Below are positions 24,833-32,795 of a DNA stretch of 64,000 bases, piece after piece. The stretch's first letter is position 1, and each line of letters begins with the position of its first letter. Origin of the DNA: PALSA-612 sp963776735 (GTDB lineage Bacteria; Actinomycetota; Thermoleophilia; Gaiellales; Gaiellaceae); assembly GCA_963776735.1 (NCBI GenBank), contig CAVZNV010000007.1, positions 24,652 through 88,651 of the forward strand, read 5' to 3'. Both the position numbers and the translations under genes were made by a program. The notes under the pieces were generated by a model. It did not search any database. It saw only the letters and a list, made by a program, of their open reading frames with translations, and was not told the DNA's origin.

Positions 24833-26529
24833 ACCTCGCTCGCCGGATCGCCGTCGCGCGGGGCGACGAGCCCGCCGACCTCGTCGTCCGCGGTGGACGT
24901 GTCCTGTCGGTGTTCACGCGGGAGTGGCTCGACGTGGACGTGGCCGTCTGCGACGGGTTCGTCGCCGGGCTCGGGAGCTACGAGGGGCGCGAGGTGCTGG
25001 ACGCGGCGGGGCGCTACGTCGTCCCGGGCTTCATCGACGCGCACATGCATCTCGAGTCGACGAAGCTGCTCGTCGACGAGTTCGCGCGGCTCGTGCTCCC
25101 CCTCGGGACGACGGCGGTCGTCGCCGACCCGCACGAGATCGCGAACGTGCTCGGGACCGACGGCGTCCACTGGCTGCTCGACGTCTGCGCGGGCCTGCCG
25201 CTCGACGTCTGGTTCATGGCCTCTTCGTGCGTGCCGGCGTCGGCCTTTGAATCGCCTCGTCGGCCGCTCACTCCGGGCGATTTGCAGGGACTTCTGCGCC
25301 GGCGGCGCGTGATCGGGCTGGCCGAGATGATGAACTTCCCGGGCGTCGTCAACGGGGACGAAGCAGAACTGGCCAAGCTCGCTCTGGACGGTGCCGAGCA
25401 CGTCGACGGCCACGCGCCGGGAGTGCTCGGCTCGCACCTGCAGGCGTATGCGGCAGCCGGCATCCGGTCGGATCATGAGGCGTACACGCTCGAAGAGGGG
25501 CGCGAGCGCATGCGGGCGGGCATGTGGGTGCTGATCCGCGAGGCGTCGGTGGCGCGGAACCTGCGAGCGCTCGTCCCGCTCGTCGCCGAGTTCGGGCCGC
25601 ACCGGCTCGCGTTCTGCACCGACGACCGCGAGCCCGAGCACGTCGCCGAGGAAGGCCACGTGAACTCGATCGTCCGGGACGCGGTCGGGCTCGGCGTGTC
25701 TCCCGAGGACGCGCTCGTCATGGCCACGCTGAATCCGGCCACCTGGCACGGGCTCTCGCACCTCGGTGCCGTCGCTCCCGGCTACCAGGCCGACCTGCTC
25801 CTGCTCCCCGACCTGGAGCGCTTCGTGCCGGACGTCGTGCTCAAGGCGGGGCGGCCGCTCGAGGAGATCCCGCGGCCGGACGTGCCTGACTGGGTCAAGC
25901 GCTCGGTGCGGGTCGCGCCGGTCGGGTCGAACGACTTCCACGTCCCTTGGCCGGGTGGAAAGGCGCGCGTGATCGGGCTCGTCCCGGGCCAGATCGTCAC
26001 CGACGCGCTCGTCGAAGAGCTGACCGTGGAGGACGGCTTCGCGGTCGCCGACCCGGCGCGCGACCTGGCGAAGGTCGCCGTTGTCGAGCGTCACCACGGC
26101 ACCGGCCGGATCGGGCTCGGCTTCGTCCGGGGATTCGGCCTGCAGCGCGGCGCGTTCGCCTCGACCGTTGCGCACGACGCGCACAACATCGTCGTCGTCG
26201 GGGTCGACGACGGCGATATCGCGCGCGCAGTGCAGCGGCTGGCTGAGCTCGGCGGCGGGCTCGTCGTGGTCGAGAGCCGTGGAGTACGCGCCGAGCTGCC
26301 GCTGCCCGTCGCGGGCCTGCTGTCCGAGGCACCGGCGGACGAGGTCGCCGCGCTGTCGCACGCCTGCGTCAGCGCGCTCGCCGAGCTCGGCTGCACGGTC
26401 GAGTCGCCGTTCCAGGCGCTGGCGTTCCTGGCCCTGTCCGTGATCCCGAGCCTGAAGCTGACCGACCAGGGCCTGGTCGACGTGGACGAGTTCCGCCTCG
26501 TCCCGCTCGCCCTCGACCGACCCAAGTAA
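24829..26529 (+). CDS. ade: Adenine deaminase
   Basis: A 566-residue amidohydrolase that converts adenine to hypoxanthine. VVPGFIDAHMHLEST binds metal; ADPHEIANVLG, GLAEMMNFPG, DGHAPG, IRSDHEA and FCTDDREPEH follow in the order of the bacterial Ade family. The C-terminal domain has GFGLQRGAFASTVAHDAHNI, also characteristic. GTG 24829 overlaps the xanthine dehydrogenase stop, so its product feeds the neighbouring enzyme. The reading frame is intact and the length normal. Confidence 0.95.
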   Translation: MNLARRIAVARGDEPADLVVRGGRVLSVFTREWLDVDVAVCDGFVAGLGSYEGREVLDAAGRYVVPGFIDAHMHLESTKLLVDEFARLVLPLGTTAVVADPHEIANVLGTDGVHWLLDVCAGLPLDVWFMASSCVPASAFESPRRPLTPGDLQGLLRRRRVIGLAEMMNFPGVVNGDEAELAKLALDGAEHVDGHAPGVLGSHLQAYAAAGIRSDHEAYTLEEGRERMRAGMWVLIREASVARNLRALVPLVAEFGPHRLAFCTDDREPEHVAEEGHVNSIVRDAVGLGVSPEDALVMATLNPATWHGLSHLGAVAPGYQADLLLLPDLERFVPDVVLKAGRPLEEIPRPDVPDWVKRSVRVAPVGSNDFHVPWPGGKARVIGLVPGQIVTDALVEELTVEDGFAVADPARDLAKVAVVERHHGTGRIGLGFVRGFGLQRGAFASTVAHDAHNIVVVGVDDGDIARAVQRLAELGGGLVVVESRGVRAELPLPVAGLLSEAPADEVAALSHACVSALAELGCTVESPFQALAFLALSVIPSLKLTDQGLVDVDEFRLVPLALDRPK

Positions 26530-26548
26530 CAGACTCTGCTTGCCGGCT

Positions 26549-26590
26549 CGCGCCAATTCCGGCGCGTCGCACTTCGGGGTTCCCCGGACC
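26549..26590. other. Intergenic hairpins after adenine deaminase
   Basis: CGCGCC-AATTCC-GGCGCG (26549-26566) is a 6-bp stem 19 bases after the ade stop and may end the operon. The next piece, read on the minus strand, is GGTCCGGGGAACCCCGAAG (26590-26572). It matches the opening of the tandem repeat units at 30685 and 30863 apart from the loop. I see no gene between 26530 and 26688. Confidence 0.5.
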
Positions 26591-26688
26591 ACGAGCGGGT
26601 GTGCCGCGCCCGTCATGCCGGTCGCGGCGGCGAACCGATCCCGGCCCGAGAGTCGCGGAGACCTGGCTCGAGTCAGTAGGCTCGCGCC

Positions 26689-27507
26689 GTGACGGAACCT
26701 TCGGCGCCGACCCCTCGCGATCCCGGTGAGCTCGGGTTCGAGCGCATCGTCTACGAGAAGGCGCCGCCGCGGGCGACGATCACGCTCAACCGGCCCGAGC
26801 GCCTGAACGCGTTCGACTTTCGCATGCTGCGCGAGCTGGCCAGGGCCGCCGAGGACGCGTCCTGGGACGACGAGATCCGCGTCGTCGTCGTCACCGGCTC
26901 GGGTCGCGCGTTCTGCGTCGGCGCCGACCTGAAGGAGTGGCAGGCCGACTACCTCGGCAACCCGACGGCGTACTGGAAGTGGTTCGGCGCCTTCAAGGAC
27001 GCGCACGACAAGCTCCGTGAGATCGGCAAGCCGACGGTGGCGCGCATCAACGGCATCTGTGTCGGCGGCGGGAACGAGCTGCAGATGGCCTGCGACCTGG
27101 CCGTGATGGTCGACGACGCCTACATCCGCCACGTCGGCCCCGAGCACGGCTCCGTCCCGGCCGGAGGTGCGACGCAGTGGCTGCCGATCATGGTCGGGGA
27201 GCGCAGAGCCCGTGAGATCATCATGCTCTGCGAGGAGATCCCGGCTGCGAAGGCCGCCGAGTGGGGCCTCGTCAACCGGGCCGTCCCCGCCGCCGAGCTC
27301 GACGCGACGGTCGACGAGCTGGTCACAAGCCTCGCCGCCAAGCTGCCGCAGACGATGCGGTACACGAAGCAGCAGCTCAACTTCTGGCGCGACCTCTCCT
27401 GGCACGAGACCGTCAACCACGCCCGCGACTGGCTGGCGCTCTCGATGCTCGGCGACGAGGCCCAGGGCGCCGTCCGCAGCTTCGTCGAGAAGAAGAACGA
27501 TGACTGA
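26689..27507 (+). CDS. Enoyl-CoA hydratase/isomerase family protein
   Basis: A 272-residue crotonase-fold enzyme. RAFCVGADLKEW forms the oxyanion hole region and CVGGGNELQMACDLAVM carries the first catalytic glutamate. The second is in RHVGPEHGSVPAGGATQWLP, where the usual GxxPGAGG is altered to GSVPAGGA. It also has an N-terminal extension of about 20 residues, so it may be a specialised hydratase or hydrolase. TAGGCT at 26677-26682 sits 6 nt before GTG 26689, a clear leaderless promoter. The next gene overlaps its end by 8 bases. Confidence 0.88.
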   Translation: MTEPSAPTPRDPGELGFERIVYEKAPPRATITLNRPERLNAFDFRMLRELARAAEDASWDDEIRVVVVTGSGRAFCVGADLKEWQADYLGNPTAYWKWFGAFKDAHDKLREIGKPTVARINGICVGGGNELQMACDLAVMVDDAYIRHVGPEHGSVPAGGATQWLPIMVGERRAREIIMLCEEIPAAKAAEWGLVNRAVPAAELDATVDELVTSLAAKLPQTMRYTKQQLNFWRDLSWHETVNHARDWLALSMLGDEAQGAVRSFVEKKNDD

Positions 27508-28285
27508 GGCCGGCCCACTCGTGCTCGTCGAGCGCGAGCCCGAGCACCGCATCGCCGTCGTCACGCTCAACCGGCCCGACCGGCTGAACGCGCTCAACGA
27601 GCCCCTGATGACCGAGCTCGTCGCCGCGCTGCGCGAGCTCGACGCAGATGACGAGTTTCGCTGCGTCGTCGTCGCCGGCTCGGACAAGGCATTCGCGGCC
27701 GGCGCCGACATCGGCGAGCTTGCGAGCTCGTCGGCGATCGACCTCTACGCTTCCCGGCGGGTCGACCGCTGGGACGAGCTCCGCGCCGTCCGGACGCCGC
27801 TCGTCGCCGCGGTCTCCGGTTTCTGCCTCGGCGGCGGCTGCGAGCTCGCGATGGCATGCGACCTGATCGTCGCCTCGGAGACCGCGCGGTTCGGCCAGCC
27901 GGAGACGGCGCTCGGCCTGCTCCCCGGCGCGGGCGGGACGCAGCGGCTGACGCAGGCCGTCGGCAAGGCGACGGCGATGGACGTGATCCTCTCCGGCCGC
28001 CGGCTCACGGCGCAGGAGGCTCTCGCCGCCGGTCTTGTCGCGCGGATCGCTTCCCCCGGCGGTTGGCTCGAGGAGGCCAGGGAGGTTGCCCGCGCGATCG
28101 CGAGCAAAGGGCCGATCGCGACCCGCCTTGCGAAGGACGCCGTCAACCGCGCGTACGAGGGCCCGCTCTCGTTCGGGCTCGATTACGAGCGCAGGATGCT
28201 CGCGCTCGCGCTCGCGTCCGAGGACGCGAAGGAGGGCCTGAACGCGTTTCTCGAAAAACGGCCGGCGGAGTTCCGCGGCCGGTGA
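27500..28285 (+). CDS. Enoyl-CoA hydratase
   Basis: A 261-residue typical enoyl-CoA hydratase that adds water to trans-2-enoyl-CoA. FAAGADIGELA, GGGCELAMACDLIVASE (first glutamate) and FGQPETALGLLPGAGGTQRL (second glutamate) are all canonical. It overlaps the preceding crotonase-fold gene by 8 bases and is probably co-translated. Either fatty acid or aromatic-ring degradation is possible; the third such gene and paaABCD nearby favour phenylacetate-related chemistry only weakly. Confidence 0.92.
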   Translation: MTEAGPLVLVEREPEHRIAVVTLNRPDRLNALNEPLMTELVAALRELDADDEFRCVVVAGSDKAFAAGADIGELASSSAIDLYASRRVDRWDELRAVRTPLVAAVSGFCLGGGCELAMACDLIVASETARFGQPETALGLLPGAGGTQRLTQAVGKATAMDVILSGRRLTAQEALAAGLVARIASPGGWLEEAREVARAIASKGPIATRLAKDAVNRAYEGPLSFGLDYERRMLALALASEDAKEGLNAFLEKRPAEFRGR

Positions 28286-28323
28286 TTCCGCATCGTCTTC
28301 CGGGGTAGGAAAGAATTGCTCAC

Positions 28324-28773
28324 ATGAGCCCAGCCACCACCTCCATGGTCACACGCGTTCTCGTCGCCACCGACAGGTCGGAGACGGCCGAGGTGGCAGT
28401 CCGCTTCGCGGCCGAGATGGCGAACCGGTTCGAGGCCCACCTCGTGCTCGTTCAGGTCGTCGTGCCGCCCGCCACCACCAGCGTCGCGATGACGGAGGAC
28501 CTCGTCCGCCACGCGCGCGAGCTCGCAGGCGACAGGGGTTTCGGCACGGTGGTCGTCGGCGACGAGCCCGCCAAGGCGATCATCGACGCCGCCGACACGG
28601 AAGACGCCGACGTGGTCGTGGTCGGGAACGTGGGCATGAGCGGCCGCAAGGAGTTCCTGCTCGGCAACGTGCCGAACCGCGTCTCGCACGGGACGCGGCG
28701 GACGGTGGTGATCGTCAACACCGCGCAGCGGGTCGAGGAGCAGGAGCAGAAGCGGCGCAGGTTCTTCCGGTGA
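28324..28773 (+). CDS. Universal stress protein (UspA family)
   Basis: A 149-residue protein with the Usp fold: VTRVLVATDRSETAEVAVRFAA at the start and ADVVVVGNVGMSGRKEFLLGNVPNRV near the end. The canonical ATP-binding motif GxxGxxGx(9)GS(V) appears as VGNVGMSGRKEFLLGNVPNRV, with Asn in place of Ser, so nucleotide binding is uncertain. The kinase-like gene that follows starts in its stop codon, suggesting a joint role in stress or membrane homeostasis. Confidence 0.85.
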   Translation: MSPATTSMVTRVLVATDRSETAEVAVRFAAEMANRFEAHLVLVQVVVPPATTSVAMTEDLVRHARELAGDRGFGTVVVGDEPAKAIIDAADTEDADVVVVGNVGMSGRKEFLLGNVPNRVSHGTRRTVVIVNTAQRVEEQEQKRRRFFR

Positions 28774-30372
28774 GCACGGTCCCGGTCGACGACCAGGAGA
28801 AGCTCCTCGGGCGCGCCGCCGAGATCGGCCGCGTCGTCGCGAAGTACGGGTTGCGCGAGCGCAGCTCGGGTGACGTGCCCATGCGCGAGCGGGCGCGGAA
28901 CCTGAAGAACGCGCTCGAGGAACTCGGCCCGACCTTCGCCAAGCTCGGCCAGATCCTCTCGACGCGGCCCGACCTGCTCCCGCCCGAGTTCATCGACGAG
29001 CTCGCGACGCTGCAGGACAAGGTCACGCCCATGACCGAGGAGGACGTCGTCTCGGTGATGGAGGAGGAGCTGGGCGTGCCCTGGGAGGACGTGTTCGAGT
29101 CGATCGAGCCCGAGCCGCTCGCCGCCGGGACGATCGGCCAGGTGCACGTGGCGACGCTCGAGAGCGGCCAGAAGGTCGTGATCAAGGTGCAGCGGCGGGG
29201 TGCGCGCGTCGCGATCATGCGCGACCTCGGCCTCCTGGAGCTGTTTGCGAGCAAGGCCGAGAACAGGCCGGGCCTGCGCAAGCTCGTCGACATCCCGGCG
29301 GTGATCCGCCACCTGTCGGACTCGCTCTACCGCGAGCTCGACTTCCGCCAGGAGGCTGCGAACATCGGCCGGCTGCGCGAGGTGCTGAGGCCGTACTCGC
29401 GCCTGAAGGTGCCGGACGTGGTGCCGCAGATTTCGACGGCGCGGCTGCTCGTGCTCGATTTCATCGACGGCGTCAACGTCCGCGAGGCGCCGCCGGTGCC
29501 GGAGCGGCGTACGGCGGCCCGGCAGCTGATCGAGTCGTACTACCGCCAGAATCCTCGTCGACGGCTTCTTCCACGCCGATCCGCATCCGGGCAACCTGCT
29601 CTGGTCCGACGGCAACATCTACTTCCTCGACTGCGGGATGGTCGGCGAGCTCGACGCCAAGCTGCGCGAGCAGATGATGCTGCTCGTCACCGCGTTCTGG
29701 CAGGGGGACGACGCGTTCGTGGCGGAGATCGTGCTCTCGTTGTCCGGCGGGGACAGCTGGCCTGACATCGACCTGACGCAGTTCGAGTTCGAGATCTCGC
29801 ACCTGTTCTCGGGCGTGCGCGGCCAGTCGCTGCGGGAGCTCGAGCTGGGGCCGCTGATGCAGTCGATCACGCAGATCGCGGCGCGCCACGACCTGCGCCT
29901 GCCGGCAGCGCTCGCGCTCACGGGGAAGGCGCTCGCGCAGATGCAGCTCGCGGCGACGACGCTCGACCCGGAGCTCGACCCGCTCTCCGTCGTCGGCCCG
30001 TTCGTGCTCAAGATGCTGGGCGAACGTGTGCGGCACGCCGCCGATCCGACGCGGGCGTTCTACGAGGGGCAGAAGGCGATGCTGCGCGTGCGGCGCTTCA
30101 TCCAGGCGGCCGAGCGCATGGCCGGCGCGCGTCCGGGCCGGCGACTCGAGATCGACCTGCCCGCGATCTCGGCGATGGAGACGACGATCCGCCGCTCGGT
30201 GCGGCGGCTCTGCCTCGCGGCGGGCGCGTCGGCGTCGATCATCGCGACCGGCTTCGCCGCCTCGACGAAGAGCGCGCCGGACTGGCTCGGCACGAGCTTC
30301 GGCGTCGCGGCCGCCGTGCTGAGCGGCCTCCTGATCGCCGACTTCATCTGGCCGCGCGGCGGCAAGCGCTAG
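28770..30372 (+). CDS. AarF/UbiB (ABC1) atypical kinase, frameshifted
   Basis: An ABC1-family protein. GPTFAKLGQILSTRPDLLP is the KxGQ-type motif, PEPLAAGTIGQVHVA the alanine-rich nucleotide loop, KVVIKVQRR the lysine, and VDGFFHADPHPGNLLW with IYFLDCGMVGEL the catalytic and metal-binding segments. Two hydrophobic C-terminal helices anchor it to the membrane. The frame breaks at 29550 where CAG-A-ATC holds one extra A; with it removed the protein is about 533 residues and complete. UbiB/Coq8-type proteins support quinone lipid biology. A sequencing indel is likely. Confidence 0.85.
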
Positions 30373-30389
30373 GCGCGCGCGGCCACGGT

Positions 30390-30500
30390 CTAGCGGCTGC
30401 GCTTGAGCGCGCGCAGGACGCGGCGCTCGACCATGAACGCGAGCATCGCCATCACGGCGCCGAGAAAGGCACGCTCGGCGCGGCGACCGATGCGGCTCAC
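30390..30500 (-). CDS. Very small membrane-associated protein
   Basis: A 36-residue reading, SRIGRRAERAFLGAVMAMLAFMVERRVLRALKRSR with an initial GTG, gives a short hydrophobic helix flanked by many arginines. The GTG overlaps the stop of the 17-codon frame upstream, the coupling arrangement seen between real genes here. Too short for family assignment. Supported mainly by the promoter-like box before the upstream frame. Confidence 0.4.
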   Translation of the reverse strand: MSRIGRRAERAFLGAVMAMLAFMVERRVLRALKRSR

Positions 30501-30550
30501 GGCTCGTCCGCCGGCAGCGGGGCGTTCGCGATCGGGGTCAGCCGGGCCAT
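30497..30550 (-). CDS. 17-codon leader-like peptide
   Basis: A short frame (MARLTPIANAPLPADEP) whose ATG at 30550 lies 8 nt after TAGCGT (30564-30559). Its stop overlaps the GTG of the 36-residue frame. It may be a leader peptide coupling translation into that frame. Weak evidence beyond spacing. Confidence 0.3.
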   Translation of the reverse strand: MARLTPIANAPLPADEP

Positions 30551-30615
30551 GGGCGGCCACGCTACCACCCTCGGCCCGTCCGGGGAGTGCCCGCCCGCGA
30601 GGGCTGTGGACGACT

Positions 30616-30671
30616 CGTCACACAATCGGCACGGACGCGTATCACATGCGTGCGACCTTCCTCGTTACGCT
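30616..30671 (+). promoter_or_regulatory. Tri-repeat promoter element D (four repeats)
   Basis: CGTCAC at 30616, CGGCAC at 30627, CGTATC at 30638 and CGTGCG at 30649 keep the 11-bp spacing. TACGCT lies at 30666-30671, the same distance from the last repeat as in elements A, B and C. Predicted transcription begins at about 30678, just before the first unit of the 177-bp tandem repeat. Confidence 0.6.
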
Positions 30672-30684
30672 CATAGCGGGTGGT

Positions 30685-31059
30685 GGTCCGGGGTGGCCCC
30701 GAAGGAAGCTGTGGCGTTCGCGGCTAGCGGTTTCAGCAGAGTGGCGCCGGCTTCATCGGCCGCGGCGCCGCGGCTTTGCCGCGGCGGAGCTCGAGCGATC
30801 GTGGATGCGGTGCGGAACGGGAAGGGGGCTCACGGGGGAAACCGGCTGTTTCCACCGTGCGAGGTCCGGGGTGGCCCCGAAGGAAGCTGAGGCGTTCGCG
30901 GCTTGCGGTTTGAGCAGGATGGCGCCTGCTCCATCGGCCGCGGAGCCGCGGCTGTGCCGCGGCAGAGCTCGAGCGATCGTGGATGCGGTGCGGAACGGGA
31001 AGGGGCTCACGGGGAACCCGGCTGTTTCCGCCGTGCGAGGTCCGGGGTGGCACGAACAG
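30685..31059 (+). repeat. Tandem repeat of a structured ~177-bp unit
   Basis: Unit 1 starts at 30685 and unit 2 at 30863 (period 178); a third begins at 31039 (period 176) and stops after about 21 bases. The copies look roughly 85-90% alike. Each opens GGTCCGGGG-TGG-CCCCGAAG, a hairpin, and contains the palindromic CCGCGGC/GCCGCGG pair. The period is not a multiple of three and both strands stay open only by composition, so I regard it as noncoding. The stretch 30551-31090 otherwise holds only element D and the promoter of the next gene. Confidence 0.8.
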
Positions 31060-31090
31060 GCAAGAAGGTGCGGTGAAGTAGGGTCCCGGC

Positions 31091-31861
31091 ATGGCGGAGG
31101 TGGAGGTCTCCCGGGACGGTGCCGTCCTCACGCTCACGCTGAACCGGCCGGACGCGCTGAACGCGTTCAACCTCGATGTCCACTCGGCGCTCGCCGCCGG
31201 GCTCGAGGAGGCTGCCGACCCGGACGTCCGCGCCGTCGTCATCACGGGCGCCGGCCGTGGCTTCTCCGCCGGACAGGATCTGAACGAGTTCCGCGAGCAC
31301 CCCGGCAGCACGGGCGACATGCTGCGCGCGACCTACCACCCGAACGTGCTCGCGATTCGCGCTCTCGAAAAACCTGTGATCGCCGCGATCAACGGACCGT
31401 GCGCCGGCGCCGGGCTTTCGCTCGCCGCCGCCTGCGACATCCGCATCGCCGCCGAATCCGCCTTCTTCATCCCGGGCTTCGTCGCGATCGGCCTCGTTCC
31501 CGACTCGGGCGGCTCGTTCTTCGTCGTCCGCCTGCTCGGCCAGGCTCGTGCGTTCGAGTGGATGACGTCGAACCGCCGGCTGTCCGCCGCCGAGGCGCTC
31601 GACTGGGGCCTCGTCTCCGCCGTCCATCCCGACTCGGACTTCCCGGCCCAGGTGATTGCGCTCGCCGCGCACTACGCGGCCGCGCCGACGTCGGCGATCG
31701 GCATGACGAAGCGGCTGTTCGAGCACGCGCTGATCGCGAACCTCGAGGAGCAACTCGAGCTCGAGGCAGAGCTGCAGACGCTCGCGACCGAGAGCGCCGA
31801 CTTCGCCGAAGGCGTCGCCGCGTTCCGCGAGAAGCGCCCGCCGAGCTTCACCGGTCGTTGA
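31091..31861 (+). CDS. paaG: Enoyl-CoA hydratase/isomerase, PaaG-type
   Basis: A 256-residue crotonase-fold protein. GRGFSAGQDLNEF and GPCAGAGLSLAAACDI lack the usual first glutamate, while GLVPDSGGSFFVVRLLGQARA carries the aspartate typical of PaaG, the ring-1,2-epoxyphenylacetyl-CoA isomerase that forms the oxepin ring. paaABCD, which makes the epoxide, lies 12 kb away. TAGGGT (31079-31084) is exactly 6 nt before the ATG. The next gene starts within its stop codon. The symbol is tentative. Confidence 0.82.
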   Translation: MAEVEVSRDGAVLTLTLNRPDALNAFNLDVHSALAAGLEEAADPDVRAVVITGAGRGFSAGQDLNEFREHPGSTGDMLRATYHPNVLAIRALEKPVIAAINGPCAGAGLSLAAACDIRIAAESAFFIPGFVAIGLVPDSGGSFFVVRLLGQARAFEWMTSNRRLSAAEALDWGLVSAVHPDSDFPAQVIALAAHYAAAPTSAIGMTKRLFEHALIANLEEQLELEAELQTLATESADFAEGVAAFREKRPPSFTGR

Positions 31862-32793
31862 GAGTCGAGACGGTCGACTACCACACGGGTGGCGAGCCGT
31901 TCCGGATCGTCACGGGCGGAGTCGAGCCACCGCCGGGGCGCACGATCCTCGAACAACGCCGCTATGCGCTCGAGTACCTCGACGACGTCCGCAAGCTCCT
32001 CGTCCACGAGCCGCGCGGACACGCCGACATGTACGGCTGCTTCGTCACCGAGCCCGAGGACGGCGCCGACCTCGGCGTCGTCTTTTTCCACAACGAGGGG
32101 TACTCGACCGCTTGCGGCCACGGCACGATCGCACTCGTCACCTGGGCGCTCGAGACCGGGCGGATCCGGCCCACCGAACCGGAGACGCACGTCGTCGTGG
32201 ACGTGCCCTCGGGCCGGCTCGAGACCTGGGCGCGCGTCGAGGGCGGCGAGGTGCGCTCCGTGCGCTTTCGCAACGTCCCGGCCTTCGTCCATTCGGGGCA
32301 GGTGAGCTTCGGCGGCGCGTTCTACGCGAGCGTCGAGGAACGCGTCGAGCCCTCCGAGCTGCCGCGGCTGATCGAGCTCGGCCGTCGCGTGAAGGCCGAG
32401 CTGGAGGCGGAGCAGGAGTTCGTCCACCCGCTCGAACCGGAGCTGCGCGGCATCTACGGCGTCATCTTCTGGCAGGACGAGGCCGAGAGACCGCTGACGC
32501 AGCGCAACGTGACGGTGTTCGCCGACGGCGAGGTCGACCGCTCGCCCTGCGGGAGCGGTACCTCGGCCAGGCTCGCGCTGCTCCACGCCGAAGGGCGCAT
32601 CGGAGTCGGCAACGAGCTCCTGCACCGGAGCATCGTCGGCTCCGAGTTCAGCGCCCGGATCGTCGACGAGACCGAGGTGGCCGGCCGGCCGGCGGTGATC
32701 ACCGAGGTCGAGGGCTCGGCGCACCTGACCGGCCGGCACGAGTTCGTGCTCGAGCCCGACGACGAGCTCGGGCTCGGCTTCCTTCTGCGCTAG
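31858..32793 (+). CDS. Proline racemase/4-hydroxyproline epimerase family protein
   Basis: A 311-residue protein of the proline racemase family. YHTGGEPFRIV opens it, STACGHGTIALVTWALE carries the first catalytic cysteine and DRSPCGSGTSARLALL the second. Both cysteines are present, favouring a racemase or 4-hydroxyproline 2-epimerase over a trans-3-hydroxyproline dehydratase. It acts in the cytoplasm by two-base proton exchange. The TTG start (31858) overlaps the preceding TGA. A longer in-frame reading upstream runs through the repeat and is not used. Confidence 0.88.
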   Translation: MRVETVDYHTGGEPFRIVTGGVEPPPGRTILEQRRYALEYLDDVRKLLVHEPRGHADMYGCFVTEPEDGADLGVVFFHNEGYSTACGHGTIALVTWALETGRIRPTEPETHVVVDVPSGRLETWARVEGGEVRSVRFRNVPAFVHSGQVSFGGAFYASVEERVEPSELPRLIELGRRVKAELEAEQEFVHPLEPELRGIYGVIFWQDEAERPLTQRNVTVFADGEVDRSPCGSGTSARLALLHAEGRIGVGNELLHRSIVGSEFSARIVDETEVAGRPAVITEVEGSAHLTGRHEFVLEPDDELGLGFLLR

Positions 32794-32795
32794 CT

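Noticed and set aside
30403..31090. A long plus-strand frame through the tandem repeat, reading VAPKEA..RAIVDAVRNGKG twice and continuing into the racemase-family gene
   Set aside because: The repeat periods (178 and 176) are not multiples of three, the copies fall in different frames, and the region has strong hairpins. The racemase has a natural TTG start at 31858 coupled to the preceding stop.
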